Below are positions 1 through 10,711 of a DNA stretch of 64,000 bases, one piece after another; the stretch's first letter is position 1; each line of letters opens with the position of its first letter. Location: NCBI GenBank assembly GCA_007115705.1, contig QXEO01000722.1:2602098-2666097 (forward strand), read 5' to 3'. The position numbers and the translations under genes are program-made. The notes beneath the pieces are model-generated. The model was not told the origin of the DNA. It saw only the letters and a list, made by a program, of their open reading frames with translations, and did not search any database. Source of the DNA: Dactylis glomerata. Lineage: Eukaryota; Streptophyta; Magnoliopsida; Poales; Poaceae.

Positions 1-487
1 AGTCTCCGCGAATATCCGGCCAATCTCTGCTTCCACGGTGTCGAAATCCCAATGCCCGGGCCAGGAAGGTTCCGAGAAGGGATGCTTCCGCTCCCAATGT
101 TGGCCTTGACCCGCGTCGCTCAGCGGGGCTGATGAAGGTGGAGGCCCCGCGAGCCTTCTCAAAAAGTGCCTGACCTTCGCATCCCCACCATTGGTTGTCT
201 CAACATCCCTCAGGTGTCTTCTGATTCCTCTTCCTGGGCCACCCGCCATGGTCGGGTGGCGGCTCTGGGCCTGGGGATCCCTTCCCAAGAAACCGCGACA
301 CGCGTCACGCCCTGGCCGGGTTCCCACCATGCCCCCTTCTTGAGCTTCCCGGTCCTTCTGAAAGAGGGACCTTGCCGGGGCAGCTACGCGTCTAGTGGCC
401 AACCTGGCCACACTCGTGACAGTCGTGGGGTGATCCCGTGGCAGCACACTTCGGAAGGCGTTCCTTACGGATCTCCACTAGGTGCCA
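1..487 (-). mobile_element. Leader of a Gypsy-type LTR element (minus strand), partial
   Basis: This stretch reads on the minus strand as the untranslated leader just downstream of the LTR described next. It begins with TTTGGCACC, a PBS-like start, and runs out of the window at base 1. No long open frame with a recognisable gag domain is present; the short open frames on both strands look random. The assignment rests on position next to the LTR end and on the PBS-like motif, so it is an inference. Confidence 0.4.
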
Positions 488-1042
488 AATGTGACGACAA
501 GCCGTGACGTCATGGAGGCTCATCTCATCAAAAGGGCACCACTTCTGAGGGGTCATGTCATCGGCGGGTGTACAAAGGGGGATCAGAGGCAAAGCCTTAA
601 GGCTCTCACCGTACCCCCTGATGAGAGCTCTCTACTCCTATGCTACTCAACCTCTCAAGAGCTGAGAGATTGATCTCTGGACCTGGTAGGTGAATCTTCC
701 CATACCCTCTCTACAAGGCTCACAAGATGTAGATCTTATAGGTCTCTATGCTCTTCTCTCTGAAAAACAGCTTCACCGCCGTTCTACTACATATCTCCTC
801 TCTTGGGACTTGTCGTCCCCCAACCCCTATGTTCTCTCTTTCCATTGTCCGCCCTCTCTCTTCTAAGAGCTCTCTCTCTCTCTCGTGGCCTGGCCCTCCT
901 TTTATACTCAAGGGGATACCATAGAGGTCAGTCCGCATGCGTGACAGATGTCACATGATTCTGTGCTGTGGCATAGCCCTGCAGGGCTAGGCTACGAGTT
1001 GCCCTTTTGCTCCATCTAGTGCGCTGCCCCGATGGGACTTGA

Positions 1043-1605
1043 TGATGAAGACTGTTTGGCCCGATCTTTCACGATGCACCTCCTGATCCAGTAAATCTGA
1101 TAAGATCTTCCAATCACGTGAGCTACACGTAACCTGAAGATGGGGAACGTTAATCCTGCGAGCAACTCATCGATGTAGACGAACCTCATGCCGAATAGAT
1201 GAATCCAACGAGCAACTCGGTGATGAACAACGAGCCTCACGCAGCAGCACGACAATACTTGAATAACAAGCACCTTCACGCAAAACAATATATTGGATAA
1301 CTAGACGAACGTCAGAGACGTCGTCTCAATATGCCAACCCTGGAGGGATGGAACACACGCGTGAACCCAATGTTCTACATAATTTTCAGCCTCCCTAAAC
1401 CCTAGCCGTCCAGCCTCCTTATATAGACGGCCAGAAAACTATTGGGCTTGGACAGGCCCAAACCCAAAATATAAAATAAAACCTAAGTGGCCCACAATGT
1501 GACCAGGCTAAGAAATAACATGAAAATAGATACAAATTAATGACACAGCCTTAGACTTAATTATCACATATCGTAGGTCGTCCTGGCGTGCCAATATCCT
1601 CATCA
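1043..1605 (-). repeat. 3' LTR of the short LTR element
   Basis: Left copy of the direct repeat; it is the 3' LTR because the polypurine tract is immediately next to it on the minus strand. Termini are TGATGA and TCATCA. Confidence 0.88.
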
Positions 1606-2671
1606 TCCTCCCCTTCTTGGAAAGGCGTTGTCCTCAACGCCGGAGGGTCTTGTCTTGCACGTGGCGTCAAATCAGCAATATCACCACTCTCCGTCTTTAA
1701 GCCTTGCCAGCCTGCCACACCACATCCTCCCTCTTGGCTAGCTTGACTTGCTCTTGGCACCTTTTAGTCTTCGGTACCACCCACCAACAAACCTGATTGA
1801 GACACAAATGATCATCGGAATGCAGTCTCGAAGCATATGAGCAGATCACCTAAAACGGACAGGACATACTCCTGCACACTAAGGGTCCAAATGAGCTGAA
1901 TATATACGCAGACGCAAACTGAATTTTGGTAGCAAACAAAGCACATCACCCAAAACAAATAGAACAATTTCCTGCATGCCAAGGATCCAAATGTACTGAA
2001 TCTGTCACCTCTTTGGAACTGCTAACAGTGTCTCGAAAATAAGAACTGATGTCTCTTTTGTATATATATTTATAGTCAGATAAAAAGCAAACCAAATCTG
2101 ATCCTTTCCTTCTCCTTATTTTTCTCTTCGCAATCCAATCTGTGACAACCTTTTCTTTTTTCTTTCCTAGGCGAGCGCCACGGGCGGGTTGAAATGATCT
2201 TGATCGGTAAGATAAAAAACAATCAATGTTGGCCTACGCCTAAGGGCAGAACGCGTCTGTGGTCGGGCGCTAGGTCCACATCGCCTGTAGCGCGGGAGGC
2301 GTCCGCGCGAGGCAAGCGTAGAGCCTGGCTGCAGCGCGGGGCAATTGATCCCTTCCACTTTTTTTATCAGTTTGATCGGCCCTGGACTCTAGGCAAACGC
2401 TCGATCCCGACTTGGCGGCCTGGCAGTAATCGTGGAGCGATCGGGAACCAAAACAGAAACAAACCACCGGCTCATCGATCGAGATCCGATCTGATCGAGA
2501 TGACTTTTTCTCCACGTTAAATCGACAACACCCGACAATCGCTGATCCTTTGAGAGTTCGATCTTTTTGATGAACTCGTCGACAACAATTTTACCGCCAC
2601 CAAAATATCTGTCGTCTAGTAGATTCATCAGCCTGACAACAACAACCATCTTGCACCGTGATCAACCTGGC

Positions 2672-2683
2672 GCTCTGATACCA
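2672..2683 (-). other. Primer binding site, initiator tRNA-Met type
   Basis: The minus strand reads TGGTATCAGAGC, complementary to the 3' end of plant initiator tRNA-Met, three bases downstream of the 5' LTR. It fixes the element's orientation. Confidence 0.88.
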
Positions 2684-2686
2684 AGA

Positions 2687-3248
2687 TGATGAAGATTGTT
2701 TGGCCCGATCTTTCACGATGCACCTCCTGATCCAGTAAATCTGATAAGATCTTCCAATCACGTGAGCTACACGTAACCTGAAGATGGGGAACATCAATCC
2801 TGTGAGCAACTCATCGATGTAGACGAACCTCACGCCGAATAATGAATCCAACAAGCAACTCGGTGATGAACAACGAGCCTCACGCAGCAGCACGACAATA
2901 CTTGAATAACAAGCACCTTCACGCAAAACAATATATTGGATAACTAGACGAACGTCAGAGACGCCGTCTCAATATGCCCAACCCAGAGGGATGGAACACA
3001 CGCGTGAACACAATGTTCTACATAATTTTCAGCCTCCCTAAACCCTAGTCGTCCAGCCTCCTTATATAGACGGCCAGAAAACTATTGGGCTTGGACAGGC
3101 CCAAACCCAAAACATAAAATAAAACCTAAGTGGCCCACAATGTGACCAGGCTAAGAAATAACATGAACAGAGAGATAAATTAATGACACAGCCTTAGACT
3201 TAATTATCACATATCGTAGGTCATCCTGGCGTGCCAATATCCTCATCA
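2687..3248 (-). repeat. 5' LTR of the short LTR element
   Basis: Right copy of the direct repeat. It differs from the left copy by scattered substitutions and a one-base length difference, and is followed by the CTTGA target copy. Confidence 0.88.
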
Positions 3249-4022
3249 CTTGACCAGCCGATCCAGTCCATCATTACTGCCTCTGGCGCTGTAATGATGC
3301 CTTCTGCAAGCCTGCTGCAGAGGGCTTCCGACGTGTGTCTCCCATGCGCGCCTCTGGGGGGTGACACATGGATCCTGGCAGGATCCCCTCGCCACGCGCT
3401 CCAAGGCCCTGTCCAGTGTGACAAGCCTTCTCTGGTACGCCATTCTCTCCCAGGTAGGAGAGAAATCTTCTCTTGCAAGCTTCCCTCCCTTCAAGAGGGT
3501 GAGGTCTTCACATCCTTCTCCCAATAGAGGAGAGCGGCAATGCCCAATGCTCGGCAACACCTTGCTGGGGGCTCAGCTTGCCGGGGATCCCGTCACAGGC
3601 ATCATCCCTGGACTCCTTCTAGGAAATGGTTAAGCGCAAAGAGATGCCACCATGGCAGAGCTTCCGAAGATGCCGGTCGAGGACCCCTCATGACATCTTC
3701 GAGAAGCTCTGTCACAGGAGCAACTCTTGCCTTCGCCATGCCGTTGGCGCCCCAGCCCAGCGTGGTTCTCCGCTGGCTCTCTCCCACCTCCTGTGAGAGA
3801 GGAATGCCACGGTCCGGGCTATTTGTAGCCCAGACAGCGGCTGTCTTTGTCTTCTCCCACAAGTGGGCTTGCAGGTGGCTCTTTGCCACAGGGAAGCGGT
3901 GGCCGACCGGCCGGTAGTGCCTTGGCCCGGCCGTCACTCAGCAGATCCTTATCTTTTCTCCTCGTGGAGCGGCCCAAGTGACAAGTGCTGGGAGACCCTA
4001 GTCCCAGAGCACCGACACCAAA

Positions 4023-5366
4023 GAAACCAACCTTGTGTATAAGCTTCTTTGACATCTGTTCTTTGTCGCAGTGAGCACATGCATTATAACCTGATGTTAC
4101 TCTGCCAGGATAATCATGGGTGCAATACAGTACAACAACATGCAACTTGAATGGCTCAGCTTCAGGTTGCAGCATATCCCGAGTAGAGACATCCTTCCAT
4201 AGTTTTTGCAACTCTTCCACAAGAGGCTGCATGAACACATCAAAATCCTTTCCAGGATATGTGGGACTGGGGATGAGTAAAGACAGCATGCAGTTCGACT
4301 ACTCGGTGCATGCCCAGGGTGGCAGGTTGTAAGGTGTAACAAGTATTGACCACATGCCATACGAGTTACTCATGCTGCCAAATGGGTTAAATCCATCAGT
4401 GGCAAGGCCAAGTCTCAGATTCCTTGGAGCAGGAGCAAATTCTGGATGTTTCATGTCAAATTTCTTCCATGCATCGCCATCAGCTGGATGTCTAAGTAAT
4501 TCATCACTAGGCATGAGAATCTCTTTGTGCCATCTTGTTTGCTTAGATGTTTCTTTTGTAAAAAACATCCTCTGCAATCTTGGTATAAGTGGAAAATATC
4601 TCAGAACCTTCCAAGGAATCTTCTTCTTCTTCTCATCACCAGCTCTATCAACTCGCCATCTTGGTTCCTTACATTCTGGGCATACATCAAGTTTCTCATA
4701 ATCCTTCCAGAACAATACACAGTTATTACTGCAATCATCGATCCTATGTTATCCAATTCCCATTACCTTAATGTACAACTTCATATCATATAGGGATTTT
4801 GGCAGTCCATAATTAGGCATTGCCTTATGTAATATCTTCAGCAGGAAATCAAACACACTATTGGTGATCTTACCAAAGGCTTTGCCACAAAGTAATGACA
4901 CAATCAATTCAAACATTGAGGAAATAGAATCCGGGTCTAGCTTGCGCATAGCATCTTCCAACAGTTGAGCGGAAGGTGTTTTTCCACCAAAATCATAGAC
5001 CTTTCTTGCATAGGGGTACATGTACTGCAAGAAACGAATATCACCATCCTCTAGATCGTTATCGAGGTGGCCTTCATCGTCAAGCGGATCATCACGAGCT
5101 AGAGGATCAGTAACACCAGGCTGATGATCATATCCTTCACCATGATGATGCCAATAAATTTATGTGTGTAAAAACTGATGAACTTGTATATGCTCTGCCA
5201 TTGTACTTTTAGTGTGCTGCTTTAAGTTCCTGCATTGCCTGCAGGGGCAACACACTATGTTGTGGCCACAGTGAATTCTAACAAATTCCAGCGAGCGTGT
5301 AAGACCACTTTGAAATTCATGGGAGAACCTTACTGATTGAGTTATCCATCTTCCGTCGTCCCCCAT
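4023..5366 (-). pseudogene. CACTA TNP2-like transposase, truncated and interrupted by stops
   Basis: TNP2 is the DNA-cleaving transposase of plant CACTA elements. On the minus strand one reading frame runs from 5366 to about 4023 and shows the family order: a transposase-associated domain with a CPC..CRN cysteine pattern (5366-5163), a WHHHGEG segment, then the Transposase_21 core with DVCPECKEPRW, LRYFPLIPRLQRMF, RWHKE, LGLATDGFNPFG and YNLPPW, and a final part with PGKDFDVFMQPL and HCDKE. Three stop codons interrupt this single frame (5160-5162, 4749-4751, 4299-4301). The rest of the protein is missing because similarity stops at the LTR inserted at 4017. The gene cannot make active transposase. 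It belongs to the CACTA remnant that may end at 17301. Confidence 0.87.
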
Positions 5367-5385
5367 CTGGTTGAGATATGCAGAA

Positions 5386-6669
5386 AGTTAGATGCTTTAA
5401 GATATTTCAGCAATCAGGCTGAGTATATACAAATCTAATCTAATATATATCCGAGCAAACATATGTATTAGATATAAAACTTTAAATATGCCACAGTATT
5501 TCATCAAACATACAATCTAAGGCAACCTATTTGAGCAAACCAACTGAGTGCAAAACTATGGTACGTTGCCAAGACAATGAAGAGAACAGATCGTACTATT
5601 TCTGCAAGACAATGCCAAATAACTGGAACAAACCACATCGAGTATAAAGCAATGTCAAATGGACTAGATCGAGTAGTGGAAAACAATATCAACCGATAGA
5701 TTTGCGCAAACAAACTAAAATACATGTGTTGCGTGACTTAGACTTGAAGGCTTTAATTACTCTGACTTTCCCAGTGCCCGAGTCTATCATGCGTACCGTG
5801 GGATCAAAGGGGATGGACCAGCTAACCGTGCGCCAGCGCGTCTCAAGAAGAACGGCGCCACCGGCCAATAGTTGCAGGACGGCGCGGCTGAAAGACGGAG
5901 CCGTGGGAAGTTTTGGACGCGGCCTGGTTGGCCATAGGCCCATCTCCAGAAGAGCGGCAGCAATGGAGTCAGGGGCTGGCTGCTGGATTGAAGGCGACTC
6001 TTAATTTTGGTGGAGCGTTTTGAAGCGTCTTGGCATGTGCGGGGTGTCTCTCTGCGTTAATTTTGGCGCTCTCTAGGGGTTCGCTAGATTTCTCACAGGA
6101 ATTAACTGTCGATTTTCTCCCTGTTATTGAGATATTTGTTTCGAGTCCGGTGCAATACAGCCTGTAGGATAGGGGCCGCTGACAACCCAGCACATCAGGA
6201 TTGAAACACACTATAATTTTACAAGTTTCCCGGTGCAAAATTAAAAGAGGATTGTAAAGTAACCCACGTGAGTCTAAAAATGAGGTTGGATTGATTTTTC
6301 AAATTCATATGGAATTGAGGCATAGGTGTCCATCCATAGAAAATTGGGAAGCACCATTCCCTTGATCCAAAGGTAGTCCGGCCGTAGGATAAAATCATGT
6401 TTTATCGTAATTGATAAAATCATGATGATTTGAATCCTACTACTTCCATGAAATTCTGCCTTTTTTTCATGTATGGAGTATTTTAAGCTGAACATAAGGA
6501 GTTTTTTGATTCGTCGTCTTCGTCTGCAATGAGGCGAGGCATCTGCCGTGGGAGCCTCTTCCGGCGAATGGTGGAAGGAGGCACGACAGCCCATGAGGGA
6601 GTCTCTTCTGTCCCCAGCGGAAGGAGGCGATACCGCACACTAGGGACACTGCATCAAAGGCGGCCGTGG
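5386..6669. other. Non-coding stretch, no recognised gene
   Basis: This lies upstream of the transposase pseudogene in its own orientation and probably belongs to the 5' part of the CACTA element. It holds a GC-rich patch (about 5760-6000) and AT-rich DNA with a local repeat of TAAAATCATG near 6391-6423. I see no protein similarity and no element termini. Confidence 0.4.
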
Positions 6670-6900
6670 AAGGAGCTCAAGGGCACACGCATCATGGCAA
6701 ACTGCGTCGCGCTGGGGGCCGCGGCCACGGACATGTTCTTCTCCGAGAAGAGCGAGGAGACCGTGAGGCAGGTCGCGGAGACCAACCCGATGGAGCGGAT
6801 CGGGGACGCCGGCGACTCACCGGTTGTTGGGTTCCTCTGTACTGACGGCGCCGAGTGGGTCAATGGGCAGGGCATCCAGGCCAATGGCGGGTATGTGTGA
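6670..6900 (+). pseudogene. C-terminal fragment of a short-chain dehydrogenase/reductase
   Basis: The last 76 codons resemble the C-terminal quarter of plant short-chain dehydrogenases (NADP(H)-dependent, Rossmann fold). Visible landmarks are NCVALGAAATDMFF, corresponding to the usual N-x-VAPG-x-x-x-T-x-M segment after the active-site lysine, then NPMERIGD, VVGFLCTD, AEWVNGQ and the terminal NGGYV before TGA. The upstream part (nucleotide-binding motif, Ser, Tyr-x-x-x-Lys) is absent: the frame continues to 6529 but without similarity. The APGP motif is altered to ALGA. It lies antisense to and beside the CACTA transposase remnant, which suggests transposon capture of a gene piece. Function is not expected. 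Confidence 0.82.
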
Positions 6901-7046
6901 TGTGAATTATCAAACTGTTGGATGCCCTAGCCATTAGCCATTCTGGCGGGAGTGAACTGATGCTTCTGGCTAGGGGTTGCAGTCTGTAGAAGATCGGAGG
7001 AAGGACACATACTGTTCAGAGACGGAAGGAAGGTTGTGAATTCCAG

Positions 7047-7051
7047 TAAGG
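7047..7051. other. Target site duplication TAAGG, left copy
   Basis: Five bases matching 16079-16083 on the other side of the 9.0 kb LTR element. The exact match defines the element's ends and shows it inserted as a unit. Confidence 0.93.
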
Positions 7052-9067
7052 TGATACGTCTCAAATGTATCTATATTTTTTGATGCTCCATGCTTGTTTT
7101 TACACAATTTGCCTTGTGTTTCGTTACACTTCATGGCGTTTTATGCGATTTCTGGAACTAACCTATTGACAAGATGCCATAGTGCCAGTTCCCTGTTTTC
7201 TATTGTTTTTGTGTTTCAGAAAAGCTACACAGGAAATATTCTCGAAATTGGACGAAACAAGTTTGGAAACTCCTATTTTTCCCGGACGGAGGACAAGGAC
7301 CAAACGGGAGCCGGAGAGGGGCCAGAGGCTGGCCACACCATGAGGGGGCGTGGCCCAGGCCCTGGCCACGCCCACCTATGGTGAGGCCCCCTTGGTCGCC
7401 TCCTGACGACGCCCCTTCGCTTAAAAGAAGCCTCCCGACGGAAAACCCTAAAACAATCGGCAATTTTCTAGAAAGAATTCCGCAGCTCCGCCGCCGCCGC
7501 CGACGAATTTTGGGGGACAGAAGTCTCTATTCCAGCACCCTGCCAGGACGGGGAAGTGCCCCCGGAGCCATCTCTATTGGTCTCCATCGCCGTCTCCGCC
7601 GTCTGCATCGACCTCACCGCCATCTCCATTGCCGTTGCTGTCTCCTGTGATGAGGAGGGAGTAGTTCTCCCCCGGGGCTGAGGGCTCTACCGGTAGCTAT
7701 GTGGTTCACCTCTCTCTCCCATGATGTGGTCTTTATGTGATCGTGAGCTTTGTATCTAGTTGAATTGGTAGATGCTATTATTCAGAAAATATGCTACTCC
7801 TAGGGATGAAAACAGAGCAGAAACGGACAGAACTAAGTGGTGCCATATTTGTTTTCATATTTTTATGTGGAAGCAAAAATGAATACAGAAACACCAAAAA
7901 CAAATATGAAAATGGATACTTCCAAAAATAGAAATGGAACAAATACGGTACAAACACGGAAGAAAAGCGGATGATTATCAGAACCAAAAGACCACCTGAA
8001 TCATGCAGCAAAACTCAAGCAAGTTAAGTAAAATGAAAAACTTGTTCCCCAAACCTATCAAGATTATTCACTATAATTGGGGAGTAGGGGTGGGTTGCTT
8101 TGATAGTTCAATATGACAAGGTCACATATTAGACCTGCTAGATTGGCCATGCAAAACAACCATAAAACAGAAATTCCATATTAGTCGGAAACAGAAACTT
8201 CCGGTTCCGCATCTGTTCCGCCGGAAAATGTCGTTCCATTTTCGTTTCCACTTCCACCAAAAAAATTCTGTTTCCATATCCGTTTCGCAGATTTCCATTT
8301 TTGTTTCCATATTTTCATTCCGTTTCTGTTTTTCTGCGGAAAAGTCAGAAAGTTTCCGCTCCACTTTCATCCCTAGCTACTCCCGTGCTTTATATTTGTA
8401 ATCTCAGGTGATACCTTGTATCATGGTGTGAAGGCGACTAGTGTGCGCATCATGTGTATTTTTTTGGTTAATGTCTCTATGAATTGTTGGTGTTTGTTGG
8501 AACCATCTAGTGCATTCACGATGATAGTGTGGGACAATCTATTTGGGGAATATGGACTTTGAGGAGTGCTTCGTAGCCCTACGCATAATTAGTGTTCGTT
8601 TTCCATTGGAGAATTGTTTTAAGTTGCATATTGATGATAGTATCTATTGGTTCAATTATGTTATATTTGTTGAGAGTGTGTCCACTAGTGAAAGTATGAT
8701 CCCTAGGCCTTGATTCCAAGCATTGCACACCATTTCCTTTCAGTTTTGTTACATGTTTGCTCGCAGCGATATTTATTTCAGATTACATTTACTACTTATA
8801 ATCATCACTACTACTTGTATTTCACTATCTTTTCGCCGAACTAGTGCACCTATACATCTGACAAGTGTATTGGGTGTGTTGGGGACACAAGAGACTTTCT
8901 GTATCGTAATTGTAGGGTTGCTTGAGAGGGATAGCTTTGACCTCTTCCTCCCTGAGTTCGATAAACCTTGGGGTGATCCACTTTAGGGAAACTTGTTGCT
9001 GCTCTACAAACCTCTGCACTTGGAGGCCCAACACTGTCTACAAGAACAGATACGTGCGTAGACATCA
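7052..9067 (+). repeat. 5' LTR of element 1, containing a hAT MITE
   Basis: Begins TGATACGTCTC and ends GTAGACATCA. After removal of the 575 bp MITE and its 8 bp duplication it is 1433 bp, against 1432 bp for the 3' LTR. The TATA-like site has decayed (TTAAAAG near 7421) compared with TATAAG in the 3' LTR. Confidence 0.93.
7801..8375. mobile_element. hAT-type MITE, 575 bp
   Basis: The insert has terminal inverted repeats TAGGGATGAAA / TTTCATCCCTA and an exact 8 bp target duplication GCTACTCC (7793-7800 and 8376-8383). The 3' LTR of the same retrotransposon keeps the empty site, so the edges are certain. Eight-base duplications and TA..TA-type ends indicate the hAT superfamily. The interior is filled with variants of GTTTCCATTTTCG and its complement and has no transposase, so it depends on a hAT transposase elsewhere. 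Confidence 0.95.
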
Positions 9068-9077
9068 AGCTCTTTTC

Positions 9078-9095
9078 TGGCGCCGTTGCCGGGGA
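9078..9095 (+). other. Primer binding site, tRNA-Asp type
   Basis: TGGCGCCGTTGCCGGGGA matches the complement of the plant tRNA-Asp 3' end, as used by Athila-lineage Gypsy elements. It lies ten bases after the LTR end, the same gap seen in the two other Athila-like elements here. Confidence 0.9.
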
Positions 9096-9207
9096 GGTAA
9101 GGTAAAAGGTACTCGCATCCTCCTGTGTGAGTGCTCGAAGTTATTTCCTTTAGATTCTACAATTATATCTTTTTGTTTCTTGTTTTTATTTTCACTAGTT
9201 AGGCTTA

Positions 9208-10522
9208 ATGGAAAATAAAGAGTTCTATAGTATTTTTCCTGAGTTAGGATATAGAGTGTTTGAAGAGAAAATTGAAAAACCTTTGGAGCTTAATTTGCAT
9301 GCTAATAGTGTTGTTAGTATGAATGCTTTGAACACCGTTATTGCTAATGCTATAGAAAAGTCTAAGCTTGGGGAAGCTGGTTTTGTTAAGCATGATATTT
9401 TTAGTTCCCCGGCTTTAGTGGAGAAAGTTTGCTGATGATATTTTATCTCCCATATGTGATAATTCTTATGATGCTTGTGCTCCTCATCCTTTTAAAATAC
9501 CTATGAAAATTGTTGAACGTGCTATGGATAACTGCTATTTAGGAGATGGAACTATCCATCCTGGTGATCACTTGCTCTTTATATATGAATTATGCGAGTT
9601 GTTAGTGTGCAGGTATTTCAATGAACCAAGTTAAGAGGAAGCTATTTTCTTTATCACTGAAGGGCAGAGCTGCGGAATGGTATAAAACACTAAAGGATGG
9701 CCGACCTATTGATTGGGAGGAAATTGTACCTCTCTTTTATTCTAAATTCTATCCTGCTAGTGAGGTTTATAAAGATAGGAATTACATTTATAATTTTCAT
9801 CCGCATGAGGGAGAAAGCATTGCCCAAGCATGGGGAATATTGAAGTCACTAATGCTCAAATGTCCTATTCATGAGCTTCCCCGTAATATTGTTATTAATA
9901 ATTTTTATGCAAGGCTTTCAGGATATTACAAGGACTATCTAGATGCATGCTTTGAAGGGTCTTTCACAAGCAAGGATGTTGACGCCAAGTGGGATCTGCT
10001 TGAAACAATTCAAAGCAATATTAAAGATTGGGATAGCGACAAAGGTAAAGGATCAGGTATAAATTACAAGTATGATTGCATTAAGTCTTTCACTGAAACT
10101 GCTAATTTTCAAGAGCTTAGTGCTAAATATGGTCTTGATCCTCAGATTATGGTTAATTGCTTTAGCGCCTTTGCTTCCCATATTAACGTCCCTAAAGAAA
10201 TGGGGATGTGTATCATGAACCTTTTAAAGATACTTGCATAGAAAGTGATATTGTTATTGATGATTGCAATAAACATGCTCAAACTTCTGAAAGCCCTATT
10301 TCTTATAAGCATGTTAATTTTTGTGGAGTACATAGACCGTGTGAACAGAGTCACAACAAGGAAGATTATTGTATCCACCACGGGAATGAAGAAACCCGAA
10401 TGTGGCACAAGGCTCTAGATGAGCTTGGTGAAAAGGTTTCTGAGCTTTATCCTTTTCTTTGTGAACTTTGCGATGACACAGGTCATTTTAATTTTCAATG
10501 CTCAGGCCCTAATAGTCACTGA
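9208..10522 (+). pseudogene. Athila-type gag, frameshifted (element 1)
   Basis: Gag forms the retrotransposon's virus-like particle. The coding signal is spread over frame pieces: 9208-9435 (N-terminal part), a middle piece from 9431 ending near 9634, 9621-10241 (the Retrotrans_gag core, with KGRAAEWY, FYSKFYP and AQAWGILKSLM), and 10208-10522, which ends with a zinc knuckle CELCDDTGHFNFQC of the C-x2-C-x4-H-x4-C pattern at 10460-10501. Several frame changes break the gene, so it is non-functional in this copy. The sequence is only distantly like the gag of the inner and outer elements at 48.7 and 56.6 kb. Confidence 0.78.
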
Positions 10523-10711
10523 ATGAGCACTGCAAATTTGTATTGTGATGACAAGATTACTCTCAATCAGCATAATGAGCTTACTTTGTTTTTGGGGTGT
10601 GAAGAGATATCTAGAAAGACTTCTTTGGTAGATATGAGTGTTTTTTATATTAATAGCACCCTTCGTGGTTGTCGTCTCTATTGTGTTAAAGATTGCCTCG
10701 CAAATACTTAA
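10523..10711 (+). pseudogene. Short open frame after gag, probably a decayed gag-accessory junction
   Basis: This 62-codon frame follows the gag zinc-knuckle frame directly and in phase, after a TGA, and overlaps the start of the next open frame by 19 bases. It contains cysteine-rich bits but no family I recognise. In the position where Athila-type elements have protease it may be what is left of such a domain, but no D-x-G motif is visible. Confidence 0.4.

Larger units (their letters stand above)
1043..3248 (-). mobile_element. Short non-autonomous LTR retrotransposon (TRIM/SMART-like), complete
   Basis: Two direct repeats, 1043-1605 (563 bp) and 2687-3248 (562 bp), are nearly identical and start TGATGA and end TCATCA. 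They flank 1081 bp of internal DNA without a recognisable protein. The element is flanked by CTTGA on both sides (1038-1042 and 3249-3253), a 5 bp target duplication. On the minus strand a PBS TGGTATCAGAGC (initiator tRNA-Met) lies at 2672-2683, three bases from the right LTR, and a purine tract AAGAAGGGGAGGA at 1606-1618 abuts the left LTR. Orientation is therefore minus. With no gag or pol it must use enzymes from another element. It sits inside the LTR of another retrotransposon. Confidence 0.9.
491..4017 (-). repeat. 5' LTR of a minus-strand Gypsy-type element, split by a nested element
   Basis: Read on the minus strand, the LTR begins with TGTCGGTG at 4017, inside the transposase pseudogene to its right, and ends near 491 just before a TTTGGCACC PBS-like motif. 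A TATAAAA box lies on the minus strand at 900-906, about 0.4 kb before the LTR end. Removing the nested short LTR element (1043-3248 plus one target copy) leaves an LTR of about 1.3 kb. The second LTR is outside the window, so the exact right-hand end of the LTR near 491 and the target duplication cannot be confirmed. The abrupt end of transposase similarity at 4018-4022 supports 4017 as a true insertion edge. Confidence 0.5.

Noticed and set aside
3819..4029. C-terminal extension of the transposase frame
   Set aside because: The frame stays open past 4017 only by chance; it reads into the LTR of an inserted element.
6529..6669. N-terminal extension of the dehydrogenase frame
   Set aside because: The frame is open but the residues show no short-chain dehydrogenase similarity.
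9078..9095. tRNA gene
   Set aside because: The tRNA-Asp complementarity here and at 48505 and 56385 is limited to the 18-base primer binding sites.
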